Positions 43,701 through 51,032 of a stretch of DNA of 64,000 nucleotides are shown one piece after another. The stretch's first letter is position 1. Each line of letters opens with the position of its first letter. This DNA is from Poriferisodalis sp965116245 (GTDB taxonomy: Bacteria; Actinomycetota; Acidimicrobiia; Acidimicrobiales; Poriferisodalaceae). Below the pieces are notes generated by a model. That model was not told where the DNA came from. It did not search any database and saw only the letters and a list, made by a program, of their open reading frames with translations. Position numbers and translations under genes: made by a program. Location of the stretch: contig OZ220497.1 in NCBI GenBank assembly GCA_965116245.1, positions 2,418,001-2,482,000 of the forward strand, in the 5' to 3' direction.

Positions 43701-44707
43701 AGAATGCTCAGCCTCCGACAACACATGAGTTCAAATTGCTAGGTGTTGCAGATTCAGAAGCATCATGGTGTGAGCAGTCACTCTCAACCGGTATTAGCCT
43801 TAACAAGCAGATACTGGGCGAACACCTCATGGTTCCATCAGTGTCGTCGCAGACCGAAGCTGACTTACTTGGCAAGCTGCGTAGAAGCAATGCATTCCCC
43901 TTCGGTCCGAACCGAAGCTATAGATGCTTCCCCGTCAATGACTTACACGAGACTAATGACAAGTATCTGTGGAGCGATGGAACGGGCAGCGACCAGTTGT
44001 GGAAAGGCGAGAGCTTCGGTCAATATCAACCACATGGAGCCCACTCACGACCCATTGCAAATAGTGAAGAGCTACAGAAGAAACTCACCATGAAGCGCCC
44101 CGGGGCAGGTTCATCATTAGCGAAGTCTCTTCCACTCAAAGTACGCCGTAAGGCCGTTTTAGCGGAGCTGGAGCGAGATAGGTTAGCCTTCCACGGCATC
44201 GGACGAGCTACAGACGGCCGAACGATGCTGGCATGCCTCATTCCGCGAGGGGTCTTTCTGGCTAACTCAGCTCCCTACCTCGCTTTTGTAGACGGCACGC
44301 CGCGCGACCAAGCGGTATGCTTGGGTATCATGAATAGCCTTCCATTCGACTGGCAGGCGCGCCGTTACACAAAAATCAACCTCAATTTCTTCTTGGTGGA
44401 GTCAATGTACGTACCTGACTTAGAGGAGATTGACTTCAACACGATCGCTACTAACGCTGCTCGACTCTCCTGCCAAGACAATAGGTTTGAGGAGTTTGCG
44501 GCGGCTACCGGAATTGAGTGTGGACCTCTTGACGAAGAGCAGCACAATCAACTTCGTGCAGAGATCGACGCTCGCATCGCACGCGCGTGGGACTTCACCG
44601 AGGAGGACTTTGAGACGATGTTCAGCGATTTCACGCTGAACACCGTGCCGACCGACTACCGCAAGCTCGTCGTTGACAACTGGCGAAGTCTCACTGTGGC
44701 CACCTGA
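40790..44707 (+). CDS. Eco57I-type adenine-specific DNA methyltransferase, very large
   Basis: 1,305 residues from GTG 40790; the frame also opens at 40718 but in unlikely sequence. The substrate-binding lead-in is SGGVYYTPSSLVHHLVK (about 525), motif I is LDPACGSAHFLVAAAQ (about 577; Ala where Gly is usual), and the catalytic motif IV is GNPPWEELK (about 822), giving N6-adenine methylation. Between them is a long helical insertion; after motif IV comes YKYFCQRYRNLLKPGGMLGV and a C-terminal part (about 1,000-1,280) likely to recognise the target. The N-terminal 500 residues have no nuclease motif that I can see. Its TGA overlaps the helicase ATG by one base. Relatives occur in type IIG, ISP, BREX (PglX) and DISARM systems; the neighbours fit none of these exactly. 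Confidence 0.87.
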   Translation: MNVEELLSTTLASGAAHEVSAKPDTLRTVQFGHIQIASLRPSGSNRSVDSRMSAAWKRLVGNTDLNLLLLADDDRSTGSVLTLGPSSAKNAPIHSVRAEKLLTVLDATTGMTALDSVRHVSGEIVRLASGGVLSGGLLPRHTLRKRLKQDERLLSTWESAAADMHFNGDWRAPLVALGWNIERLEPIGYLLRFDDRPSAVVLPKRNADEFARISPEDGRPPEGVLVAECAKQGARYGIMAHKNRYRLFDCESTTAAADWLDLDAPRLEGDDRALIGLLAPNYLAGDGLEKLRDEARLFGAELRKRLDSTIRTEALPALAVGLEQWAHEQKLNLESEDCRSELQQAAMTLLFRLLFVLYAESSGFLPMHLLAYRRRSLSELVAETHEKLGEHSGASTAIWSQVGLLFGALRTGNDAWGVPAYNGELFAATQFDGAELLERITLSDPCFARVLIALGHDAEERVGVDYSSLEIAHLGHIYETLLSLQLTLATQPVRYDGRRDQYIADTDEPEVQAGSLLWQTNEGGRKSGGVYYTPSSLVHHLVKGAVEPAFESHLQLVKDIAKTDPEAAADHLLRFAVLDPACGSAHFLVAAAQWLAERTLVFLAETPLPPIKRRLDELRAHGPGDTSTSDHALLRRLLLKHCVYGTDISQMGAEIARVSLWLASFVPGLSLAYLGRNVVVGNALLGVVSHASVVEDGTLLARDMMTKLAEASEAAVRVAAIGDRTPDEVALSVEADEDAKNATEGMRRLFDLWVAEGFGLENARHQAELHGTAIIDGSTGEYVEKLVAEAAEIAAKHGLLHWPLEFPSVLTDGRDGFDAVIGNPPWEELKVERLAYFGLHRPGLQGLAQNLRDRELALMAADMPELEAAFFAEERRVNTERQALASGEYTATRGDPDLYKYFCQRYRNLLKPGGMLGVVLPGSAFINKGSESFRDWLFNSVTTQRVDLLVNTGRWAFDSTPQYDVALITGQNAQPPTTHEFKLLGVADSEASWCEQSLSTGISLNKQILGEHLMVPSVSSQTEADLLGKLRRSNAFPFGPNRSYRCFPVNDLHETNDKYLWSDGTGSDQLWKGESFGQYQPHGAHSRPIANSEELQKKLTMKRPGAGSSLAKSLPLKVRRKAVLAELERDRLAFHGIGRATDGRTMLACLIPRGVFLANSAPYLAFVDGTPRDQAVCLGIMNSLPFDWQARRYTKINLNFFLVESMYVPDLEEIDFNTIATNAARLSCQDNRFEEFAAATGIECGPLDEEQHNQLRAEIDARIARAWDFTEEDFETMFSDFTLNTVPTDYRKLVVDNWRSLTVAT

Positions 44708-47700
44708 TGACCCCGCGACCAGACCTTCTAGACAACATCAACCCCGGCTCAAGCCATGCCGAGGCGCTGGCCTACTTACTGGGTGACGCCGACATATCGC
44801 AATTCCTATCGATCGCCACGGGCTACATCAGCCTTGACGGGCTCAATCAACTGGCCAACCTGGCCGCCGATGGGCGCCGCACCCGGCTACTCATAGGTGC
44901 CGCTCCACCTCCAGGTATGGGAACAGAGTTTCCCCACGGATTATTCGAAAAGGCGATACTGGCACTAGCGGACGACCGAGACCTATCTCGTTTCCCGCCC
45001 AGCAGGGCGGCGACCAGACTCACCAATATTAGTGCATGGCTTGACACCGGAAGTGTTGAGGTCAGGCGCTTCGTAAGCAAATTTCTGCACGGCAAGGCTT
45101 ACCTGCTAGCAGACGTCGAAGATGCACGTTCGGCGCTCATAACCTCTGCCAACTTGACCGGTGCAGGCTTGACATCCAATCTTGAACTCGGGCTCGTTGA
45201 CTACAACCCTCAGATTGCCCGCCGAGCGCTTGAGTGGTTCGACAAGCTCTGGCACGAAGCCACCGATTTCGGCGAAGAACTGCGCTCTTTGCTGTTTCCC
45301 GCTGTCGAACTTGTCAGCCCGCGCGATGTCTATCTGCGAGCACTCCTTGAACTCCTTGGCGAAGATGATAGTGACCGAACAACGCCCGACCCCTCTGTAG
45401 TGCAACTCGCGCCCTTCCAGCGCCACGGCTACGAACGCGCGCTACGCATTCTGCGCCAATATCAAGGTGTAATCTACGCAGATGGAGTTGGCACCGGCAA
45501 AACTGAGGTAGGCCTCGCACTGGTGGAAGAGTATGAGCGTCACCAAGGCGTAAACGTCTTGGTAGTCGCACCAGCGCAGCTCGTTGAATACTGGGACAGA
45601 AGACTACGTGCATCTCGGCTCGGCGCTCAAGTAGTTAGCTTTCATCGCTTCGCTAACGACGAGCAGTTAGTCGGGAGCGACCATTCACGGGCTCAGCGGC
45701 ATCTGCTCATCGACAGGGACAGCTATCGGCTGGTGATAGTCGACGAAGGACATGCGTTGCGAACACCTGACACCACTTGGTACAAGGCCATTACGCGCCT
45801 GATGGGTGGAACACGCAAACATCTGGCTCTGCTGACCGCTACTCCCATAAATAATGGCCTGTGGGACCTGTACCACTTAGTGATGACATTCGCCCGTCAC
45901 GATCGCGCGTTTTCCAACTGGGGAATCGACTCGCTCAAAGACCTTTTTGTGAAGGCCGGAGCCAACCAAAGAGATGCCACAAATCTTGACCCTGACGTGC
46001 TATTTGAGCTAGCAGATATGGTGAGTGTACGCCGAGATCGTAAGTTCATCGCCGAGAAATATCCCAACACGACGTTCCCCGACGGCACACCCGTCCGCTT
46101 TCCAGTTCCTGTGCTTTCTGTTGAACGCTACGACCTAGACAGCGCACACCCACGGTTGGTTAGGAGCATCACATCGCGGCTCAGCCGCCTAAAGATGGCA
46201 CGTTACCGACCCAGCCAATACCGCGTCAATGGCGACTCCGACGCGGGAGAAGAAGCACTCGGAGCACTGTTGCAGTCGTCAGTGCTCAAACGGCTCGAAT
46301 CTTGCTGGTTTGCGTGCAGTTTGACCTTGACGCGCATGGCTAACGCGCATCGGACCTTTCTCAATGCGTGGGACCACGGTGAAGTACTCAGCGGCGAAGA
46401 ACTCAAAGCGGCTGCGGCGCAGGAATTGGACGACTCCGGATTGGCAGACTGGCTGGCCGAACGTGAAGGCAGCGAGCACATCGAATCCGTAACGGAATTT
46501 GAACCGCGTTACCGAGTTGATGTAGCGGCCGATCTGGAACTGATTGATGCCTGCTTGGCCAGTCTCGGCCAATTGCGCGCAGACACGGATACCAAGCTCG
46601 CCACATTGCGGCGACTTCTCGCAGCAGTGCGGTCCGACAAAGTGATCATCTTCTCCACCTTTGCTGACACTGTTCGCTATCTGGATGAGCATTTGCCTGT
46701 TCGGCCCGACGGCCGGGAACGCGTAACTGTTATAGGTGCCGAGACCAACCCCGACGAGCGCACCAGAATCCTGGCACGACTCTGCCCGAAAACTGTAATG
46801 CACCCCGACTACGAACCAGCAGATGGCGAGGTCGACCTACTGCTCAGCAACGACGTGCTTTCGGAGGGCCAAAATCTCCAACAAGCCGCCGCAGTCATCA
46901 GCTACGACATGCCCTGGAACCCACAACGCGTCGTACAACGATACGGCCGCGTTGTACGCCTGCGAAGCCCGCACGATCGGGTCTCACTCATCACCATGTT
47001 GCCTGCCCAAGGCGACCTAGATCAGTTCCTAAGCCTCGAATCTACGATGCAACGCAAGATCAAGGCTGCTCGTCCCTACGGCATGGACATAGACGTAGTG
47101 CCTCAGTCTGAGGCTGCTGCTGGGGACTCCATCCAAAACTATGCCCGACGGCTCATCGAAGGTGATTCATCTCTACTTGACAGCATCGACAGCAGCAATG
47201 ACTACATCTCATCGCTCAACGGCGAAGCTATGCGTGCAGAACTTCAGCGAGCTGCCGCTGAGGGCGAGCTGGAGCGAATCAGGTCGATGCCGTGGGGCAT
47301 CGGTGCCGAGTTCCACCAAGGCGAGGGTGTGCCCTCCGCTGGCGCGGCGGGCACGTTCCTGGCGTGTCGCACCACAGATGGGCATCGACATTGGCGATAC
47401 GTCACTGACAATGGCGACATGCTTGCGGCACCAGGCGCCATCCTCCGGCGCATCGATCCAGGCGACGCTGAAGGTGTCGCGTCTCCAGTTGTAGACCTCA
47501 ACGCTGTGTGGCAGTCAGCCTCGGCCTCAATCATCACCGAAAACCGCGAAGCAGCGACGTCTCGAAGTGGCGGCATCTCCATTGGCCCCGCGCAGCGCTG
47601 GGCGCGAGGATTGCTCGAAAGCTCAGCTAGCTCACCACAGGCCAGCGAGGCTTACGAGGCACTGGCTGTTGAGCGCAACACACTGGTTCGCCACGATTTG

Positions 47701-47925
47701 GCAGACGTACAAAAAGACCTCGAAGCCGACCGGATCTCCCAACACGAAGCCGCAAACCAGGTCGTTGAAATCGTCAAGTTCTACGGCTTGAAGCCGGTGG
47801 AGATCCCCCCGTCGGTGGCTGAGATCACCGACGATGACATCGGCGTGGTGTGCTGGATGTCGGTTCGCCCTCCGACTAGCCGAGCACCAACCCCTGCAGA
47901 AGCGTCAGGCAATCGGTTCGGCTGA
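44707..47925 (+). CDS. Phospholipase-D-like nuclease fused to SNF2-type helicase
   Basis: 1,072 residues. Residues 1-200 form a PLD-like domain: SHAEALAYLLGDADISQFL, then one HKD-type motif HGKAYLLAD with the partner TSANLTGAGLTSNLELGL (about 127-165). Residues 235-560 are helicase domain 1 with Walker A ADGVGTGKTEVGLAL (about 256), DEGH (about 343) and LLTATPINN; domain 2 (about 640-790) has IIFSTFADTVRYLDEHL and LSEGQNLQQA, PWNPQRVVQRYGRVVR. The C-terminal 280 residues are uncharacterised; the last 96 recur as a copy at 49518-49808. It would translocate on DNA and, with one HKD per chain, need to pair to cut. Coupled to the methyltransferase, it looks like the restriction or effector half of the system. 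Confidence 0.83.
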   Translation: MTPRPDLLDNINPGSSHAEALAYLLGDADISQFLSIATGYISLDGLNQLANLAADGRRTRLLIGAAPPPGMGTEFPHGLFEKAILALADDRDLSRFPPSRAATRLTNISAWLDTGSVEVRRFVSKFLHGKAYLLADVEDARSALITSANLTGAGLTSNLELGLVDYNPQIARRALEWFDKLWHEATDFGEELRSLLFPAVELVSPRDVYLRALLELLGEDDSDRTTPDPSVVQLAPFQRHGYERALRILRQYQGVIYADGVGTGKTEVGLALVEEYERHQGVNVLVVAPAQLVEYWDRRLRASRLGAQVVSFHRFANDEQLVGSDHSRAQRHLLIDRDSYRLVIVDEGHALRTPDTTWYKAITRLMGGTRKHLALLTATPINNGLWDLYHLVMTFARHDRAFSNWGIDSLKDLFVKAGANQRDATNLDPDVLFELADMVSVRRDRKFIAEKYPNTTFPDGTPVRFPVPVLSVERYDLDSAHPRLVRSITSRLSRLKMARYRPSQYRVNGDSDAGEEALGALLQSSVLKRLESCWFACSLTLTRMANAHRTFLNAWDHGEVLSGEELKAAAAQELDDSGLADWLAEREGSEHIESVTEFEPRYRVDVAADLELIDACLASLGQLRADTDTKLATLRRLLAAVRSDKVIIFSTFADTVRYLDEHLPVRPDGRERVTVIGAETNPDERTRILARLCPKTVMHPDYEPADGEVDLLLSNDVLSEGQNLQQAAAVISYDMPWNPQRVVQRYGRVVRLRSPHDRVSLITMLPAQGDLDQFLSLESTMQRKIKAARPYGMDIDVVPQSEAAAGDSIQNYARRLIEGDSSLLDSIDSSNDYISSLNGEAMRAELQRAAAEGELERIRSMPWGIGAEFHQGEGVPSAGAAGTFLACRTTDGHRHWRYVTDNGDMLAAPGAILRRIDPGDAEGVASPVVDLNAVWQSASASIITENREAATSRSGGISIGPAQRWARGLLESSASSPQASEAYEALAVERNTLVRHDLADVQKDLEADRISQHEAANQVVEIVKFYGLKPVEIPPSVAEITDDDIGVVCWMSVRPPTSRAPTPAEASGNRFG

Positions 47926-47990
47926 GCAGTGAGCCAACGGCATGGGTGGGCTACCGTCACGCCATGCGCATCGCCCCTTACAGCATCCAA
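47635..47990 (+). repeat. Left copy of a 356-bp direct repeat (helicase tail plus epoxide hydrolase start)
   Basis: Begins CCACAGGCCAGC within the helicase gene, runs through its stop (47923-47925) and ends just past ATGCGCATC (47964), a decapitated copy of the epoxide hydrolase start. It is colinear without gaps with 49518-49873 and differs at roughly one base in ten by eye. Confidence 0.9.
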
Positions 47991-48034
47991 GCGACGTCTG
48001 CAGCTTGCATGCAGTTCACCTAGTGCCATTTGTT

Positions 48035-48086
48035 GCCAGTTAGTGCCTAAAATACTAAAAATAAGCAATAGAACGCGCTAACTGGC
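48035..48086 (+). promoter_or_regulatory. Inverted repeat around an AT-rich promoter before the AAA ATPase
   Basis: GCCAGTTAG at 48035-48043 and CTAACTGGC at 48078-48086 are perfect 9-bp inverted arms. The 34 bases between are very AT-rich, and the right arm ends six bases before the ATG at 48093. A further AGTGCC(A) copy occurs at 48022 and 48042 on one side and GGCACT on the other. It looks like an operator-promoter for the ATPase. Confidence 0.6.
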
Positions 48087-48092
48087 ACTTCG

Positions 48093-49388
48093 ATGAGCGA
48101 CAATCAACCCCTCAATCCGTTCCAGCCGGACTTCGGCAACGCTCCGCCGCTGCTCGCCGGACGTGACGAACTGATCCGCTCTGCCATGTCGGCGCTGACA
48201 CAAGGCCCACGCGTGAAGGCATTCACCTCACTGATGCTCGGCCCGCGAGGTGTCGGCAAGACAGCAGCACTGAATGCAATTTCAGAAGAAGCCGCCGCAG
48301 CGGGATGGCGGGTGATCGCAGCGGACGCATTGCTGAGTCCGCCTGATGGCGAGACCGTCCCCGAACAGATCATCGAGTCCTGCCATGAGCATCTAGAGGA
48401 CATCACGCCGCCGAAGGTAGCGAGAACCACAGGCGTGCAACTCCCAATAGTCGGCGGAGTCCAATTCGAGCGGCACACACCACGGCCCCGAACGTTCCGG
48501 CGACTCTTGAGCGATCTAGAACAGAGCGCTGTCACTCAGGGCGCAGCCGGTGTCCTGATCACTGTTGACGAACTCCACAATCTCGAGCCAGCCGAGGCCA
48601 GCCGTCTGTCGTCAGCGTTCCAGCGGCTCATCAAAACCGAACACAAGCAGATCGGCTTCATCGGCGTCGGGCTTCCGAGCGTGGAACACCTGCTCTTGCC
48701 CAACAGGGGATTCACCTTCTTCCAGCGATGCCACAGAGAACCTGTAAGGCATATCTCCATCCACGACGCGGCCGAAGCAATCCGTTGGCCCTTGACCGCA
48801 CATGGAGTCGAGATCACCTCCACCGAGCTGCGACGCGCTGCGTCAGCGACACTCGGCTACGGCTACGCCATCCAGTCCGTCGGGCATCACATCTGGGAGC
48901 TGGCAGCCGCGCCCGCAGGGCGGATCACCCCCGAGATCGTCACGCAAGCCATCCAGAAGATGGAAGACGATATAGGCACACATGTAACCACGCCGATCTG
49001 GTCCCGACTCACGGGCGGACAGAAACGGTTCTTGATGGCGATGGCAGCGAACGGCGAACCGGCACATCTGGCGGACATAGCGCGGCGGTCAACCACCGGA
49101 GTGGCCACCTACAAGAACCGACTTCTCGAAGAAGGCGTGCTTACTGAGACCTCAGATGGACAACTGATGTTCTCAAACACTGCTGTCCGCTCCCGTGCTC
49201 TCGCCGAGATCGACCTCCAAGCAGCCGCACACGACGAAGCGATGCGTCGGGAGACAGAGCGTTCCGCTGCCGAAGCGTCCGGTTACATCGAGCGGAGACA
49301 GGCACGGTGCAACGAATGGATGCCCCGCGCCGGGAAACACTGCGTGCTACCCGCAGGACACAGAGGGCCACACCGTTCACAACGATGA
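48093..49388 (+). CDS. Orc1/AAA_16-like ATPase with C-terminal Cys/His motif
   Basis: 431 residues. Walker A is LMLGPRGVGKTAALN (about 49-57), Walker B is VLITVDELHNLEP (about 155), followed by sensor-type GFIGVGLPSVEHLL. A winged-helix-like region spans about 300-365 (LTGGQKRFLMAMAANGEPAH, DIARRSTTGVATYKNRLLEE). The last 26 residues hold a CCHH set, CNEWMPRAGKHCVLPAGHRG with a final His, as in small zinc tails of actinobacterial proteins. The fold is that of STAND/Orc-type P-loop proteins that sense or load on DNA. It has its own inverted-repeat promoter and is bracketed by direct repeats, so it arrived as a separate cassette. Link to the methyltransferase-helicase pair is positional only. 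Confidence 0.8.
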   Translation: MSDNQPLNPFQPDFGNAPPLLAGRDELIRSAMSALTQGPRVKAFTSLMLGPRGVGKTAALNAISEEAAAAGWRVIAADALLSPPDGETVPEQIIESCHEHLEDITPPKVARTTGVQLPIVGGVQFERHTPRPRTFRRLLSDLEQSAVTQGAAGVLITVDELHNLEPAEASRLSSAFQRLIKTEHKQIGFIGVGLPSVEHLLLPNRGFTFFQRCHREPVRHISIHDAAEAIRWPLTAHGVEITSTELRRAASATLGYGYAIQSVGHHIWELAAAPAGRITPEIVTQAIQKMEDDIGTHVTTPIWSRLTGGQKRFLMAMAANGEPAHLADIARRSTTGVATYKNRLLEEGVLTETSDGQLMFSNTAVRSRALAEIDLQAAAHDEAMRRETERSAAEASGYIERRQARCNEWMPRAGKHCVLPAGHRGPHRSQR

Positions 49389-49469
49389 GCGCTCCGATCC
49401 GTTTGAGACTCGTAACGCTCGGAGCTGCTTCCGCAGCTAACCGCTACCCGCAACGCCACGTCGTAAGGA

Positions 49470-49808
49470 ATGGTCGGCTGCCAAATCGCTACCATCGGCA
49501 AGGCTCCCGCTTCGGCGCCACAGGCCAGCGAGGCTTACGAGGCACTGGCCGTTGAGCGCAACACACTGGTTCGCCACGATTTGGCAGACGTGCAGCGAGA
49601 CCTTGAAGCCGACCGGATCTCCCAACACGAAGCTGCAATCCGGGTCGTTGAAGTCGTCACGTTCTACGGCTTGAAACCGGTGGAGATCCCCGCGTCGGTG
49701 GCTGAGATCACCGACGAGGTCATCGGCGTGGTGTGCTGGATGTCTGTGCGTCCTCCGGCTAGCCGAGCACCAACCCCTGCAGTAGCGCCAGGCGACCGGT
49801 TCGGCTGA
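49470..49808 (+). pseudogene. Duplicated 3' fragment of the helicase gene
   Basis: A 112-codon frame whose last 96 residues (SEAYEALAVERNTLVRHDLA, then EADRISQHEAA, FYGLKPVEIP, GVVCWMSVRPP) copy the C-terminus of the PLD-helicase. The first 16 residues are unrelated. There is no helicase core, so it is a leftover of the event that made the direct repeats, though the frame remains open and a short product is possible. Confidence 0.8.
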
Positions 49809-49873
49809 ACGCTGAGCCAATGGCATGGGTGGGCTACCGTCACGCCATGCGCATTGAACCGTTCAGTATTGAT
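49518..49873 (+). repeat. Right copy of the 356-bp direct repeat
   Basis: Colinear with 47635-47990: start motif CCACAGGCCAGC, stop codon at 49806-49808, then ATGCGCATT at 49847, here leading into an intact epoxide hydrolase gene. The AAA ATPase cassette lies between the two copies. Confidence 0.9.
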
Positions 49874-50977
49874 GTACCAGACGAGCAGTTGGCAGACCTC
49901 AAGGACCGACTGGGCAGAACACGCTGGCCAGAGCGAGAACTAGTCGAAGACTGGTCCCAAGGCGTTCCGCTCGCCTACGTCCAAGACGTCTGCGACTACT
50001 GGGCCAACACCTACAACTGGCGAGAACGCGAGACCTCACTCAACCGCTTTGACCAATTCATGGCCGACGTCAATGGCATGGACATCCACCTAATCCACGT
50101 CCGCTCCGCCGAGCCAAGCGCAATCCCGATTCTGATCACGCACGGCTGGCCCGGCTCTGTCGTTGAGTTCCACAAGGTGATTGAGCCGCTAACCGACCCA
50201 GTGGCACATGGCGGGAACGCAACCGACGCCTTCCACGTAGTCTGTCCATCGCTGCCCGGCTACGGCTTCAGCGGCAAACCAACCGAACACGGCTGGGGCG
50301 TTGAGAAGATCGCAGACTGCTGGGCCGAACTCATGACCGGGCTGGGCTACGACCGCTTTGGTGCGCAAGGCGGCGACTGGGGTGCAGCGGTCACCAGCGG
50401 GCTCGGCAGCCGACATCCCGACCGCTGCATAGGTATCCACCTCAACATGGTGATGCGCGGTAAGCGCCCGACCGACCGCGAGCCGAACGAGGAAGAACTG
50501 GCGGCCCTCGCAGCGGCCAAGCACTACAACGACTGGGACTCCGGCTACTCAAAACAGCAGGCGACTCGCCCCCAAACCCTCGGCTATGGCCTAACCGACT
50601 CCCCCGCTGGCCAAGCAGCATGGATCCTGGAGAAGTTCTGGGCCTGGACCGACTGCGACGGCCACCCAGAGAACGCACTCGGCCGCGACGAGATGCTTGA
50701 CAACATCATGCTCTACTGGTTGAACGCGGCCGCGGCATCGTCGGGTCGTCTCTATTGGGAGAGCTTCCAGAAGCTGGCCGCCATGACAGTGGACGTACCT
50801 ACTGGCATTGCGAAGTTCCCCGCCGAGATCATCCCGCCGGTGCGCTCTTGGTCCGAGCCCGTCTACTCAGACATACGGCAATGGACCGACATGCCCGCAG
50901 GCGGTCACTTCGCCGCATTTGAACAGCCGGAGCTGTTCGTCAACGACGTTCGCGCGTTCTTCGGTCCGCTTAGATGA
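49847..50977 (+). CDS. Epoxide hydrolase (EHN-type alpha/beta hydrolase)
   Basis: 376 residues from ATG 49847, where the homologous copy at 47964 also starts. The EHN N-terminal domain begins IEPFSIDVPDEQLADLKDRL and LGRTRWPERE; the oxyanion HGWPG follows (about 105); the nucleophile Asp lies in GAQGGDWGAAVTSGLG; and the catalytic His in PAGGHFAAFEQPELFVND. The group includes juvenile-hormone-type and bacterial epoxide hydrolases that open epoxides to diols. Its 5' end forms part of the duplicated segment. The acyl-CoA ligase gene follows on the same strand after 55 bases. Confidence 0.92.
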   Translation: MRIEPFSIDVPDEQLADLKDRLGRTRWPERELVEDWSQGVPLAYVQDVCDYWANTYNWRERETSLNRFDQFMADVNGMDIHLIHVRSAEPSAIPILITHGWPGSVVEFHKVIEPLTDPVAHGGNATDAFHVVCPSLPGYGFSGKPTEHGWGVEKIADCWAELMTGLGYDRFGAQGGDWGAAVTSGLGSRHPDRCIGIHLNMVMRGKRPTDREPNEEELAALAAAKHYNDWDSGYSKQQATRPQTLGYGLTDSPAGQAAWILEKFWAWTDCDGHPENALGRDEMLDNIMLYWLNAAAASSGRLYWESFQKLAAMTVDVPTGIAKFPAEIIPPVRSWSEPVYSDIRQWTDMPAGGHFAAFEQPELFVNDVRAFFGPLR

Positions 50978-51032
50978 CTGCGCTCAAGCACCGCTTGGCG
51001 CGACTGGGACCGAATCACATCTGGTCGCCGTA

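Noticed and set aside
47635..49873. Insertion sequence or composite transposon as the source of the direct repeats
   Set aside because: No transposase, no terminal inverted repeats, and the repeats consist of host gene ends, which points to homologous recombination or duplication.
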